This document shows, in pieces, positions 40,301 through 52,300 of a stretch of DNA of 64,000 nucleotides (its first letter is position 1; every line of letters begins with the position of its first letter). The position numbers and the translations under genes were made by a program. Source of the stretch: Chaetoderma sp. LZ-2023a (taxonomy: Eukaryota; Mollusca; Caudofoveata; Chaetodermatida; Chaetodermatidae); assembly GCA_034401795.1 (NCBI GenBank), contig CM067371.1, positions 76,280,833 to 76,344,832 of the forward strand. The letters run 5' to 3'. The notes under the pieces are model-generated. The model saw only the letters and a list, made by a program, of their open reading frames with translations. It was not told the origin of the DNA and made no database searches.

Positions 40301-43300
40301 CTCCCAAATATAATTGAAATCGGCCCAGTGGTTCGTGAGAAGAAGTCGTTTAAAGAATTCCCCATTGCTTTACTATGGGCCCATTGCTTTACTATGGGAG
40401 ACTATGGCGGGAAAATAAACCAAGATGGCAGGAAAACCGTTTATCCAACAGTCTCGAAAGTGGCATATTTGAACTCGCCACACTGATAAGCATATATAAA
40501 GCAATTTTCGCCATCAAAATACATCAAATACAAAAAAAGCCAATATGACCAACAAACGCTAAATTTTTATTTGTTGATGGCGGCCATGTTTTTTAAAGTA
40601 CGAACTTCCCTTGAACACACTTGAATGGACCTTGGTCCCAAAGCATATTTACCAAATTTCAGGTTTATCCCTTCAGCGGTTCGGGAGAAGTCGTTTTTGC
40701 GAAAACTAGGTCATCCAAGATGGCCGCCAGGCAAATCGTCCAATCAGGTTGCCTTGAACAAACTTGGGTCTACCGTTGCACTAGATGTGTTATGAGTTTT
40801 GAATCAATTCCTCCAGTGGTTTCGGAGATTTTTTAGTGTTTCTAAAAATCTGCTATTTTGGCCGGCGGCCATCTTGGATTTTGGCCGATCGGCTTCGTTT
40901 GAACAAACTTTAATCTCTATGCCCTACGGATGAAATCGGCCTAGTGGTTCCTGAGAAGTCGTTTAAAGAAAAAGTTGACGGACGACGGACAGTCGCCATG
41001 GCATAAGCTCACTTGGCCTTTCAGGCCAGGTGAGCTAAAAACCATAAGCTAAACGTCACTTGAAAGATGACCTGCTGTCTATTGTTCAGATACACTATGT
41101 AAAAATAAACACCTGATATATGTACACTGGTGATTGAAGAAGAATTTATCCTTTCATGGGCAAGCCAGACAGAACAGGCCTATGCAGTTGTTTTGCGAAT
41201 GTCCATTGGTAGACCAAGAAGTATTTTTGAAAATGTACAACTGGAATGCCTGGCCCGATAGCGGAGCCAGTCGTTCCAGTGGTAAATTTTCAAAAACACT
41301 CTTCCCTTGCCATGCAAATGAATATTAGTGCTAAAGCATACATTCAATCACAGTCACAATACATTTCAGCACACAATTCAACCACCCTCAGATGGTTCAC
41401 TCACCAATGTAACCTGCAGCAAATGTGACAATCAGCTGCTCGCCCTTTGAACAATCACTGCGAGGCTTTGGTACAACAAACTTGTATATTGCCTCTACTG
41501 TGCGCTCAAAACAGGCAAACTTCATCATTGTGTACGGGATCTGCCGTGCCCACAATGGCACCAAACCCTTGTAAAACCTGCAGCGAATAAAATAATGATA
41601 ACAAGAAGTTTCAATGCAATCCGACAAAGGGTAACAGAGTTATCATTCGGAAACCAATTTTCAAGATGGTCGACGGTGGCTGGCGGTCATCTTGGATTTC
41701 AGATCATCGTCAATTTCGATAGGTTTCTTCCCAAGACCTAGTCCAACCACCCTATGAAGTTTCAATGCGATCCGACAAAGGGTAATGGAGTTATCATTCG
41801 GAAACCAATTTTCAAGATGGCCACCGATAGCTGGCGGCCCTTCTTGGATTTTGGATCAGCGTCGATTTTGATAGGTTTCTTCCCAAGACCTAGTCCAACC
41901 ACCCCATGAAGTTTCAATGCGATCCGCCAACCGGTAACGGAGTTATCATCCGGAAAGCACTCTGCCGCCAGCCCCCTACCCCCCCCCCCCCCACACGGAT
42001 GATGGCATTACATAATAACCCGCCAGATTTTTGCATCTGCTAATCACTGGTTTTACATAAATCTATGTATGGAGATCTCATATACGCAATGATTTAGACA
42101 TGGACAATGGACCGTTCCACTTTTAGCTATGCCCCGCCCACCTCTAGCTAAGCTCCACCCTCCTTCATCCCCGAATGCCCTAACTATCAATTTCCTGAAA
42201 ACTATTCAAGTAAGATGTTGAATATTTTGTAACTAATTTGACTGGGTGCTGTTGCTGCCCATGCCAGCAACAGCGTCCAGTCAGATTAGTTTCAAAATAT
42301 TCAGAATATTTATTAAATAGTAAACATACAATCCATACAACAACGCATCTAGTCCGTCTTCAAATATGCGTTTGTACCGTACTTATCTACATCACTCATG
42401 ATGTCATAATGATGTCATTCATTATGATGTCATTCTACACATCACATAGTTGATTATGATGTCATATGATGGATGGATGGATAAGTGGAAAGGTCCATTT
42501 AGATCTTTCCTACAGATTAGATCTACTGGATTCACGATTACTCGCATTTGCACACAGATAATATGCCTCGTTAAACTAAGTATACTCACCCACCCCATCC
42601 TTCATCTTTCAACATACGTGGAAATCCTTCTCTTAATGTCGTTGACCATCCAGGCTGTGTTTGAATGCGAACCTTAATTGCCTCCATGGGACAAAGAGCA
42701 ATATCTGCAAAGAACTCGGCTGAAGCACTGGCAGCCAGATATAAAGAAGTCCTCCATAAGTATGAATTCTCCTGAAAATAACAAACATCCAGTGCAATCA
42801 GGGCTTGAAATTAACCTGGGGCCTAATGCACCAACGGATCAGTGAAGCGTCAAAGGCTACAGCTCTCATTTAGCAATATAGAACAAGAAGTCAAAGGCCC
42901 TGTAATGCTCACCTAGACAATTAGCATTTGAAACATTTGCATTTAAATAGACATGATCCTTTATAGTCACAGTTAACAAGATAGGCATCGGAAAATATGT
43001 ATGAGCCTAACAGCATAGGGTCCAGATTCAACACAGATCTTATTGAAATCTGTAAATCTATTTAGTAGCGATTTGACGGATGGATGGACATCGCACAATG
43101 GATGGACTGGCCGCCATGGCATAAGATCACTTAGCCAGGTTACCTAATAAAATCTAAGATTTTCACCAAAGAGAATTGACCAATCGAACTTATTTCTGAT
43201 GCCTACGTGTACAACCAAACATTTGATGAATAAAAAATTTGCATGAAAATTCTAGAGCCTACCACCATATATATATGATCTTTCTAGCCAAATTTGGTTG

Positions 43301-46300
43301 AAAGCTGTAAAGCTTTTAACCCTTTGAAACCTGAATTTATTTCTGTGGTCGGCACACCCACCGAGTTTATAGTGATAGCATCGCCAAGTTTCGGAAAATC
43401 GGCTTTCATGTGTATATGCCCATTTTTTTAATGATGTCAGCCTATAATCATAGGGATGTCCAGGCCGGAATTCCAGACTTTTGGGTATATGGAATTTCAG
43501 GCTCAAAGGATTAAGGAGAAAAAGCGATTTTCACCCAAAAAGTTAACTTCTGTATTGCTCCTGCATGTAGATAATTTAATCTAAGCCTAGCACAAAACTC
43601 AGCCATGTCAGCACATAGATTTTCTTAACACTTTAAAAACGGGAAAACTCCCAGGGCTTTAGATTACCCCTTATCTATGACTTTACAAGTCATGCCCAAA
43701 ATGAAATCTGCCCATATTATTGAGCCCAAATTAAAATCCTAGTGGCTGCTATGAACACTAACTGATTTACAGTCAATTAAATACTCAGAGGTGGATTCTG
43801 TGACATTTTAATGGACATTCAGAGATCTAGTGTTATTAAAACTAAAATGGCTCAAAATCCATCTCTCAGATTTGAAAACTAGTTTCTAGGAGCATTGATG
43901 GATCCCGGGCCAGATAGGTGATGAGCCTAAATAATAGCCTAAATATCTAAAGCCATGACTCCCTTTAGAATACAAGCCTAACCAAACCTCACCCCTCCAC
44001 ACCATTTTGATCTTCACACTTTTTCCAAGTATTGACGTGAAATAAATAATCCATCATTCATTGTACATGTATCAAATTGCATGGTTGAAATATGGACTTC
44101 AATAACATGAAGATTGCAGGAAATGTCAATTCCCCTTTCTCCGAGATCTAACAATACTCACCATTCTGTTACTTCTGATATACAGCTGGCCTTGACAGCG
44201 GCTCTAGGATTATAGACTTAGAAAGCTTTACCGACTCCTGGGAACCGGGTACCCGGCTCCCCACTGCCGAGTACCCGTTTACCATAGAGCTCATATTGTT
44301 TGCATAGCCACCAAACAAGAGAAAACTATGGCTTGCCTCCGTGGGGCTGGGAGGCTGGGTCCGTAACAGAATGGTGAGTATTGTTAGATCTCGGAGAAAG
44401 GGAAATTGACATTTCCTGCATTCTCCTTCGATCAATACTCACCATTCTGTTACTTCTGATATACACCAGATTTGATCAGTAACCTGGTGGGAAGGGGCAA
44501 GCCATACATGCTAATTTTGCCCCTTGGAGAAAGATTTTAGACTTCAAACTTGACTAACGGAGACCTAAAAGGACCGTCAAGTTCACGGAACCGAATCACA
44601 TTCGCGTCACAGCCCCCCCCCCCCTTTTTCCTCCTAAGAAAAGGGAGAGAACTAACGAACATGTATCTCGCCTGAAAACACCAATATGCCAAGAGGGTTA
44701 ACTACTCCCTGCATATCGCTTGTATTAGCCTGGGAATGAGCATGAATATATACGATGAATGAACATGATACATATACATAATACAAAAAACTCTCACTTG
44801 TTGAATTACCTTATGATAACAGGACTTCAGACGTACCGCCTACAACCATTCACCGGTTCGGCCATCAGTGACACAATCTGGTTGACATCCTCTCGCCTGA
44901 CCATGCCTGCTTTAGGTTCTTTTCTTACCGAAGTGAGAAAAGGGTGAAAAGCAGTGTGGTCACTAACTATCGTTTCAAAACAGCTAAAGCGAGTGGATTG
45001 GCTGAGTCTGACACATCCCTCATATAGTAATCCGTGAATGAGGACTAACAGTGCCATTGTGCAACGGCCATGATGTCCTATAACGGAACACCATTGTAAA
45101 GGGCGGTTGAGGCGGCTATTCCTCTGACATTGTCTGCCCTTACGCCTTGCACCTGGTGCCCAGTCGCCATCTCGTGAGTAGTCTGAATGCATTCGACCAC
45201 CCAAACGAGAGATAGTATCCATGGATGCGGCGCCATAAGACTTTTTATGGCAGATCCACAGATGTCTATCGTTCGACCGTAACGAGTCAGTCCGTTTCTT
45301 GTACTTAGTCAAAGCACGGACCGGGCACCAGACACTGGCATCACGATCAAACCTAGTTAACTTCGGTATAATGATCGGTTTGCCGGGATATCTCAAAGAT
45401 TGGTTCTTTGACATAACCTCTGCTCTTGGCAGAAGACGCAGACCTTCTCCAGAAACAATAAATCGGTTCCTCTCTGCCGAAAGCGCATGGATCTCACTGC
45501 GCCTTCTAGCTGAGGAAGCTGCCAATAGAAAGACCGCCTTTAGAGTCAAATGCTTTAGACTAGCCGAACGCAACGGTTCGAAAGGGTGCTTGGCCAGTAC
45601 ATTAAGCACTAAAGATAGACTCCAGGCTGGAATGACTACCGGTTGTCTCAGTCGGAGATTGCTCATTCCCTTCAACATCACATATAACCGGGCCACCTCT
45701 GGACTATCCCTGTTGGCTAGACAAGGGATAACTGATGCCAAAGCTGACTTGTATCCAGCAACTGTGACGGGAGCTAGTCCTCAAAAGAACAGCTCACAGA
45801 GAAAGTCTGCTATTTGCTGATAGTGGATTGAAAGGTATCAATACCCTTTTCTTCACACCCATCTGCAAATCTGTTAACCTTGTTGTTATATGACTTGAAG
45901 GTTGACCTCCTTCTCGCAGCCGCGATGAAATCAGCAGCCTGTCGAGAAAAGCCTTCCGACGTGGAACGTTGTTTGATAACATCCACGCAGTCATTGAACA
46001 TTTCGGGACGCTCATGTAGGAAGCGTCCCTTGGCCTGGGAGATTATGTTCGGAATCTCGGGCAACTGCACAGGATTTTCCACCAGCAGATCTAGAAGATC
46101 CGTGAACCACGCCCTGCTCGGCCAATACGGCGCTATTAGCAGGACCAGACACGGTTCCTCCCTGACCTTCACCAATACCTTCGGTAGAAGAATGGTGGGT
46201 GGGTACGCGTAAGCGTGCATCCCTCTCCAGCTTATCGCCAGAGCGTCTGTATCGACGGCATTTGGATCTGTAATCGGCGAGACATATGTCATGATTTGAG

Positions 46301-49300
46301 CATTTTCCTTTGTGGCGAACAAGTCCACGTTGGGTTTGCCCCAATGCTCGAAGATCCGTCGCAGAACTGGAGGGATTAGGGACCATTCTGTTGGCAGGAT
46401 TCTCTGTCTGCGAGACAAAGCATCCGCCAGAATGTTCAATCGGCCAGGAATACGAGCTGCTTTCAAAACAACCGAGTAATTCCTGCACCATTGAATCAAG
46501 TGCCACACCCTGATACACAGAGTGGGCGACCTGGTCCCGCCTTGGCGATTTATATATGATACTACTGTCGAATTGACCGACCGTATCAATATCACCCTGC
46601 CCCTGATCATCGGAAGGAACTCTTCCAACGCCAGTTCCACTGCCATCATTTCCAACAGATTGATATGCAGCTGACTCTCCGGGAGAGTCCATGTGCCCGA
46701 GACCTGGTTCTCCCAGGCAGGCACCACACCCTTCCAGCGATGCATCCGTGTAGACGGACAGCTGGGGGCGGGGTAGGTGCAGCAAAACCCCTAATAGGAG
46801 ATTCTGACGCTGTTTCCACCATAGAAGATGCGATATTATCGGCTCCAAAACTGGCAACAGTTTTGACAGGGGTTCTGTTCTCTGTTTCCACAGAGACATC
46901 AGATACAACTGGATAGGCCTTCGCATTAGAGCATCGTACGGGATAACCTGCTCCATGGAGACCATCATGCCCAGCATCTGAAGGAACCGCCTCGCCTTGA
47001 ATGTGGTTTCCCACTCGAAAACTCTTGAGGATGGCTAACAGACACCACTCTGGGCTCTGACGGGTAAACCCTGCCCTCCTCGAGGTCGAATCGCATCCCC
47101 AAATAAACGAAACGTTGAGTGGGCGTCAACTCGGATTTCTCCTCGTTGACTATGCAGCGTAGATCTGAAAGTAACTTCAGAGTCAGAGCAGTATCCACGT
47201 TCAACCTGGCTGCCGAGTCTGCCTTGAGCAGCCAGTCGTCTATGTAGGTGTGTAGCGCCACATTCTCTTTTCTGAGAAACGCTGTCACCGCAAGGACCAC
47301 TCTTGTGAAAAACCCTCGGAGCTGTCGACAGGCCAAACGGGAGAACTGTAAACTCCCATACTTGATTCTGAAACGCAAATCTCAGAAACCTGTGCCAACT
47401 CCGATTGATCGGAATGTGGAAATATGCATCTTTCAAATCGATCGATACACACCACATTCCTTTCCTCAATCCCGCCATTACCGACCTCGGTGTTTCCATC
47501 TGGAACCGAGGCGTATGGATAAACCAATTTAATGGCCTGAGATTGAGTATGGGTCTCCATCCCCCCGTGCTCTTGGGGACAAGGAACATGTTTGAATAGA
47601 AGCCTGGAGTGTTCCGGTTTGCTGGTTTTATTGCTCCCTTCAGAAGCAAACCCGACACTTCCTTTTGAACGGCTTCTAACTTGTCTGGCTCCCTTGGTAC
47701 GGGTGTCCAGACTGGTGCCAAAGACAGATTTTGTGGCGGAAAGTCCCACCACTCCGGCATGTAACCCTGGGATAACCATCCCAGGACCAGACTGTCTGAC
47801 GTCACACCTCGCCAAACCTCGACGAAACGCATGAGCCTTCCACCCACCATAGACGCCTCGACGTCTAACGGGGTTGTCCGGCTCGCAGTCCGCCCTCCCC
47901 CCCTTTCTTAACGAGAGAGAGTGAGAACCATTTCGTTCTAGGTACGACGGGTATAACTGGCACCGCTGTTCCTGTCGCACAGGTGCGGTCCAGGCGGATA
48001 TGAAGGGAGCTTGCGTACCCTCAGGTACGCTTCGGCCCCTTCTGTCCGCCCTTTGAGGCCTTACCCTTACCCTTCCCCTTACCACCTCTAGGGCGGTCAG
48101 GAGCAACATTGGGGAGGGTAGGCGCCTCTACAGCCCTCCTGGGTTTCTTCGCCGGCGGCGGCTCCGAGAACCCAGCCGAAACAGACGTCGCAATAGGCCT
48201 GGCTTTCGCCTTGCCCTTATGCTTTTTCTGTTTCTTTGAAGGCTGTCCGGTTAGCGGCTTGCCCACAGCCCCTAGTGCGTGCGCTTGCCGCACCAGCTCT
48301 AGCTGGAGATTTACCGCTAACCGATTCTGCGCAATACTGGCGGTGTCCTCTAAGATGGCCCGCGCTTGGCCACCAAAGATGCTAGGCCCTGTCAGGGGCG
48401 TCCCAAGAAGACGCTCCCTGACTGCCGTAGCCGGACGCATATGGTCAATGACCATTTGCCTCCTGGACTTCGTCACACGCGCTTGCACCCTTGCCAATGC
48501 GTCCATTGACAGCACCAAGCCGTCATTAACGCACGATAGCGCCACAGGTGGCACAGGGTGGCCTGCCCCCGCTTCAGCCCACACCGACTGAAGTAGACGA
48601 TAGGAGTGATTGACAGCGCTCATGGCTGCCCTCACACCCTCATCGCATAGGGCCAGGACTTCTTCCTGGACTTCTTCCTGGTGTACCTGGGCCTTATCCA
48701 CTAGTGCCGGACCGGGACCACCCGACCCCGCACTCTGGACGCCCAGTACCCATCGGTCATCCTCCGTGACCGACGGGACTACACCATACCTGTCGTATTC
48801 ACCCCGCGGAATACGGCACCTTGCCCGCACCTCCCTGGAGGCCGCAGGGAGCTGACCCTTGGTCATTAGTTGTTTACTATAAATAGCATCCAACAAATCA
48901 ATGAACCGTGGATCCAGTCCCACTGACTGGATCCGGGCCGCGGGCAAAATCCCCGTCCTAATCGACGCAACCGACGGACGGGGCGCATCTTCATCGGCCG
49001 TGGCCGAAACCACAGACGGGTCAACTCTGGCTAGCCACGCCAGAGCATCAGACCAATCTAACTCCGAAGAAGATACCCCCGCAAACACGTCACCCGTTGA
49101 CCTGCTTACGGGTCTGCCAGCCATGGCCTCCCGGCCAGGAGCCACGGCTGACACGCCAGGCACTCCGCTACCACATGGTTCCGCCGCCACCCCATGAAAC
49201 ACTCCGGTCCATGGGGTAGGTCCGCACGGAAAACCGTACGGACCCGTAACCGTCGCGGAACCATAGCCGGCCACGGGCGCCAACGGCACCCCATGTCCGG

Positions 49301-52300
49301 CTGCCGGACCAGGCGAGATAGGTGAGTACCACGCCTGGCCCGGCACACCGGTTCCCCTGACGGCTGGTGACAAACCAAGCCGTGCGGAACCGGTGCACGG
49401 TAACGGATCGGCCTCAGCCGCAGGCGGAGCCGCTGACCTGGCTTGCGCCAAACCAGACAAATGGAGGCCGGTTCCGTCCAGGACGGAATCAACCTCCATA
49501 TTCTCCACCTGTGGCTTCACGGGCCGCAGCAACCTCTCCTCCTCGGCCTCATCGTCTTCAGACTCCGAAGAGCCGTCACTAGACGAATAAACCGTGGAGC
49601 CGTCCTGGCGGACGGCTCCCACACCTGACGGACCGGCCACCGCTACTGGACCACCCGGAGGTGGCCGCAGAGAGACAGAACCCGTCTGGCTTCGTCCTGG
49701 CGGACGGCTCCCACACCTGACGGACCGGCCACCGCTACTGGACCACCCGGAGGTGGCCGCAGAGAGACAGAACCCGTCTGGCCGAAGCCAGACGGACCCG
49801 CCAGGGGGCCGTACGAGACGGCCCCCTCGGTAACCAGTCCAGAATCCTGTCCGAAGACAGGATCCGTACCAGGCATGGGGAGAAACTGCCCCCCAACCTT
49901 TGGTAGCAGGGACGACACCAGCGTGGGCAGAACGCTATGCAGAAAACCCTGCATAGCCGGACCAAACCACGCCGGCGGTGCCATCTCCGCCACCTCCAGC
50001 TGGGGACGTGGAGCACCCCCACCGGCCGAACCGGGCGCTCCACGATTTCCTCTCGGACCGCCTGACCCCGCGTCAGTCCCAGCCAAGTCCTTCTGGGCAA
50101 GGAACTTAACCATCGTTTCGACGGACCACACTGCACAAACATTACACCTATGATCTATATTACACAGGGCACACCTAAAACAGACATGGTCCTTGAACAT
50201 TACACGGACAAACTTATGGCAGTCGTCACATGATGGCGGGGCTGGCTTGGCCTATAAAATAAGCACAAACCTACAATAAACAAGCGGAACGAGACACGGA
50301 TGGAAGGCAGACAATTAATTTTCAAATATTTTGACTCATAAATTAACCGTAACCTCCCGCACCCCACCCCGCCACGTTACAACAACGATCGCATTGATTA
50401 TGACGACAAGAACGCGGCGGGCACAACACACCCATAATAGATCCTACAGGATGTGTAACGGCTCCAGGTATCATATCGCATAGCATTCAGGGTATATTTA
50501 CTAATCAATATAAATTATACTCCTAACGAACGCAGCACGATATGTGAAGAAAACAACAAAATGTATAACAACTGCTGTCTCACACGGTAAAACCGCAGAC
50601 CACGCATCTACTCAAGAATTTTGAAACCACCGATCATTGCAAACCGATCGTGATCGCACGTAAACTTGATCATTCTAAAGTTTCCGGTACCATTTTTAGT
50701 ACGCAGCACCCAGAACAAGATGCGCGAATTAATGAAAAAAATTTTCTTCACATAAACATCCGAGCGACCGGGTGTGACGTCACCCGCTCGGATTCTACGG
50801 AGAACGACGTCAGCCGATATTCGTGTTAGAAATACCGTAGCAAACACCTATTTTCATATCTGCCGATCGCCTGTTGGGGTTTAAAGAAGGCGATCGTCTG
50901 GCATATATCGTTGCTAGCACACGTCCCAGATTCTATGGGGTTAGAAATTGGAACATGCGACACAACGAAATTTAGAGACCTAAGTCTTTTAACTATGGAT
51001 ATAAAGAACAATACAACCTGGTTGTCTTGGGCGGTATTCTCCATAGTCCTTAGTTATCCTTTCAGAACACACAAACTATCACTGATTAAAGACTTAGATT
51101 CTTTTAAAAAACACTAAAATCCTTAATGCGAAAAGCATGTATTGCACTTGTTGCTATGCAAACAAGAATGAGCTCTATGGTAAACGGGTACTCGGCAGTG
51201 GGGAGCCGGGTACCCGGTTCCCAGGAGTCGGTAAAGCTTTCTAAGTCTATAATCCTAGAGCCGCTGTCAAGGCCAGCTGTATATCAGAAGTAACAGAATG
51301 GTGAGTATTGATCGAAGGAGAAAATTCCATGGTTCACATTCTTTCCGTTATACAACTACGCTTAATACATACATGTCCATCATCATGTGAGTGAAATTAT
51401 GTGGGACCACATAAAGTGTGTTTGGTGTAATAACCATCGTTTATTACATTAAAATTCTGAAAAAAATCTGCAAAACGTTTTCGTGAAAATATGCAAATCG
51501 TGTGATGTCAGAAATATGAACATAGATTCAATATTTAAAGTGAGTTCTCAGCAGATTCATGGACCTGTGGTTTTGTACTCAGAATTCAGAAATTACTACA
51601 TATCATTGCGTGATGGTAACCCAGTACTGTCCATTAGATCCGATCCGCACAACGGTTAAATGTGTTTGATAACATTGGCCGATTCCACAGTAAAGCCCAT
51701 TAGCATACATTTTTCAAAATTCCATTCCAGTTGGAAGTTCTTTGTCTTTATATAACAGATAATCTTTTTTCCCCATATATCTTTAAGTATTTTCAAAGTA
51801 TTTCACCTATTTCCTGTGGAAAAATGCATTTTCCTTCACATGTTGTCCATTTTCTTTGTCACGGGACACATTTATCATAAATTTCCAACTCCCCTATGTT
51901 TTAGCAAAGGAGGACGGAACTTTTAGTTATTAATGGGCACCAAGTCTTAGGCTGCCATGATATAGCACATGATTTGAAATTGTTTCAGGAAATGATTAGG
52001 AAAGAACAAACTGAATGTTGCACAAAGCATTTGGTAAATGTAAATGAGCACGTTATGTATTAAAGAGTGTCAAATTAATTTAAAAGATGAACAGGAGTTC
52101 AGGAAGGCGAATATTCGGCGAATGTTCGCGTTCTACGCAGTACGTAGTGTTCAGTAATGTGTCGTCTACATTACTAAACTGAAGCATATAGTGAATATAC
52201 GACACATTAATGAACACTGTTACGTAACGGAAAACATTTTTCCCCAATCCCGAATGCACACTTGGTGTTCATTTTTCAACAAATTGGATGGAAGATGGAG

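Larger units (their letters stand above)
44115..51322 (-). mobile_element. DIRS-type retrotransposon, copy 2, nearly complete but broken
   Basis: Minus-strand fossil of about 7.2 kb with all DIRS parts: gag-like, reverse transcriptase, RNase H, linker and tyrosine recombinase. Inverted terminal repeats of about 150 bp sit near 44150-44305 and 51160-51310. The left extension starts at 44115 and the right one ends at 51322. The internal complementary region lies at about 44370-44470. No target duplication is seen. It is broken, with a handful of breaks. Its end repeats are nearly alike and it is close to copy 1, so it is young. It lies in intron 2 of SLC25A3, in the gene's orientation. Confidence 0.9.

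Noticed and set aside
45299-45820. 173-codon plus-strand frame in DIRS 2
   Set aside because: Antisense to the tyrosine recombinase; the minus strand has the recognisable domain.
48109-48591. 160-codon plus-strand frame in DIRS 2
   Set aside because: Antisense to the gag-like frame; GC-rich composition keeps it open.
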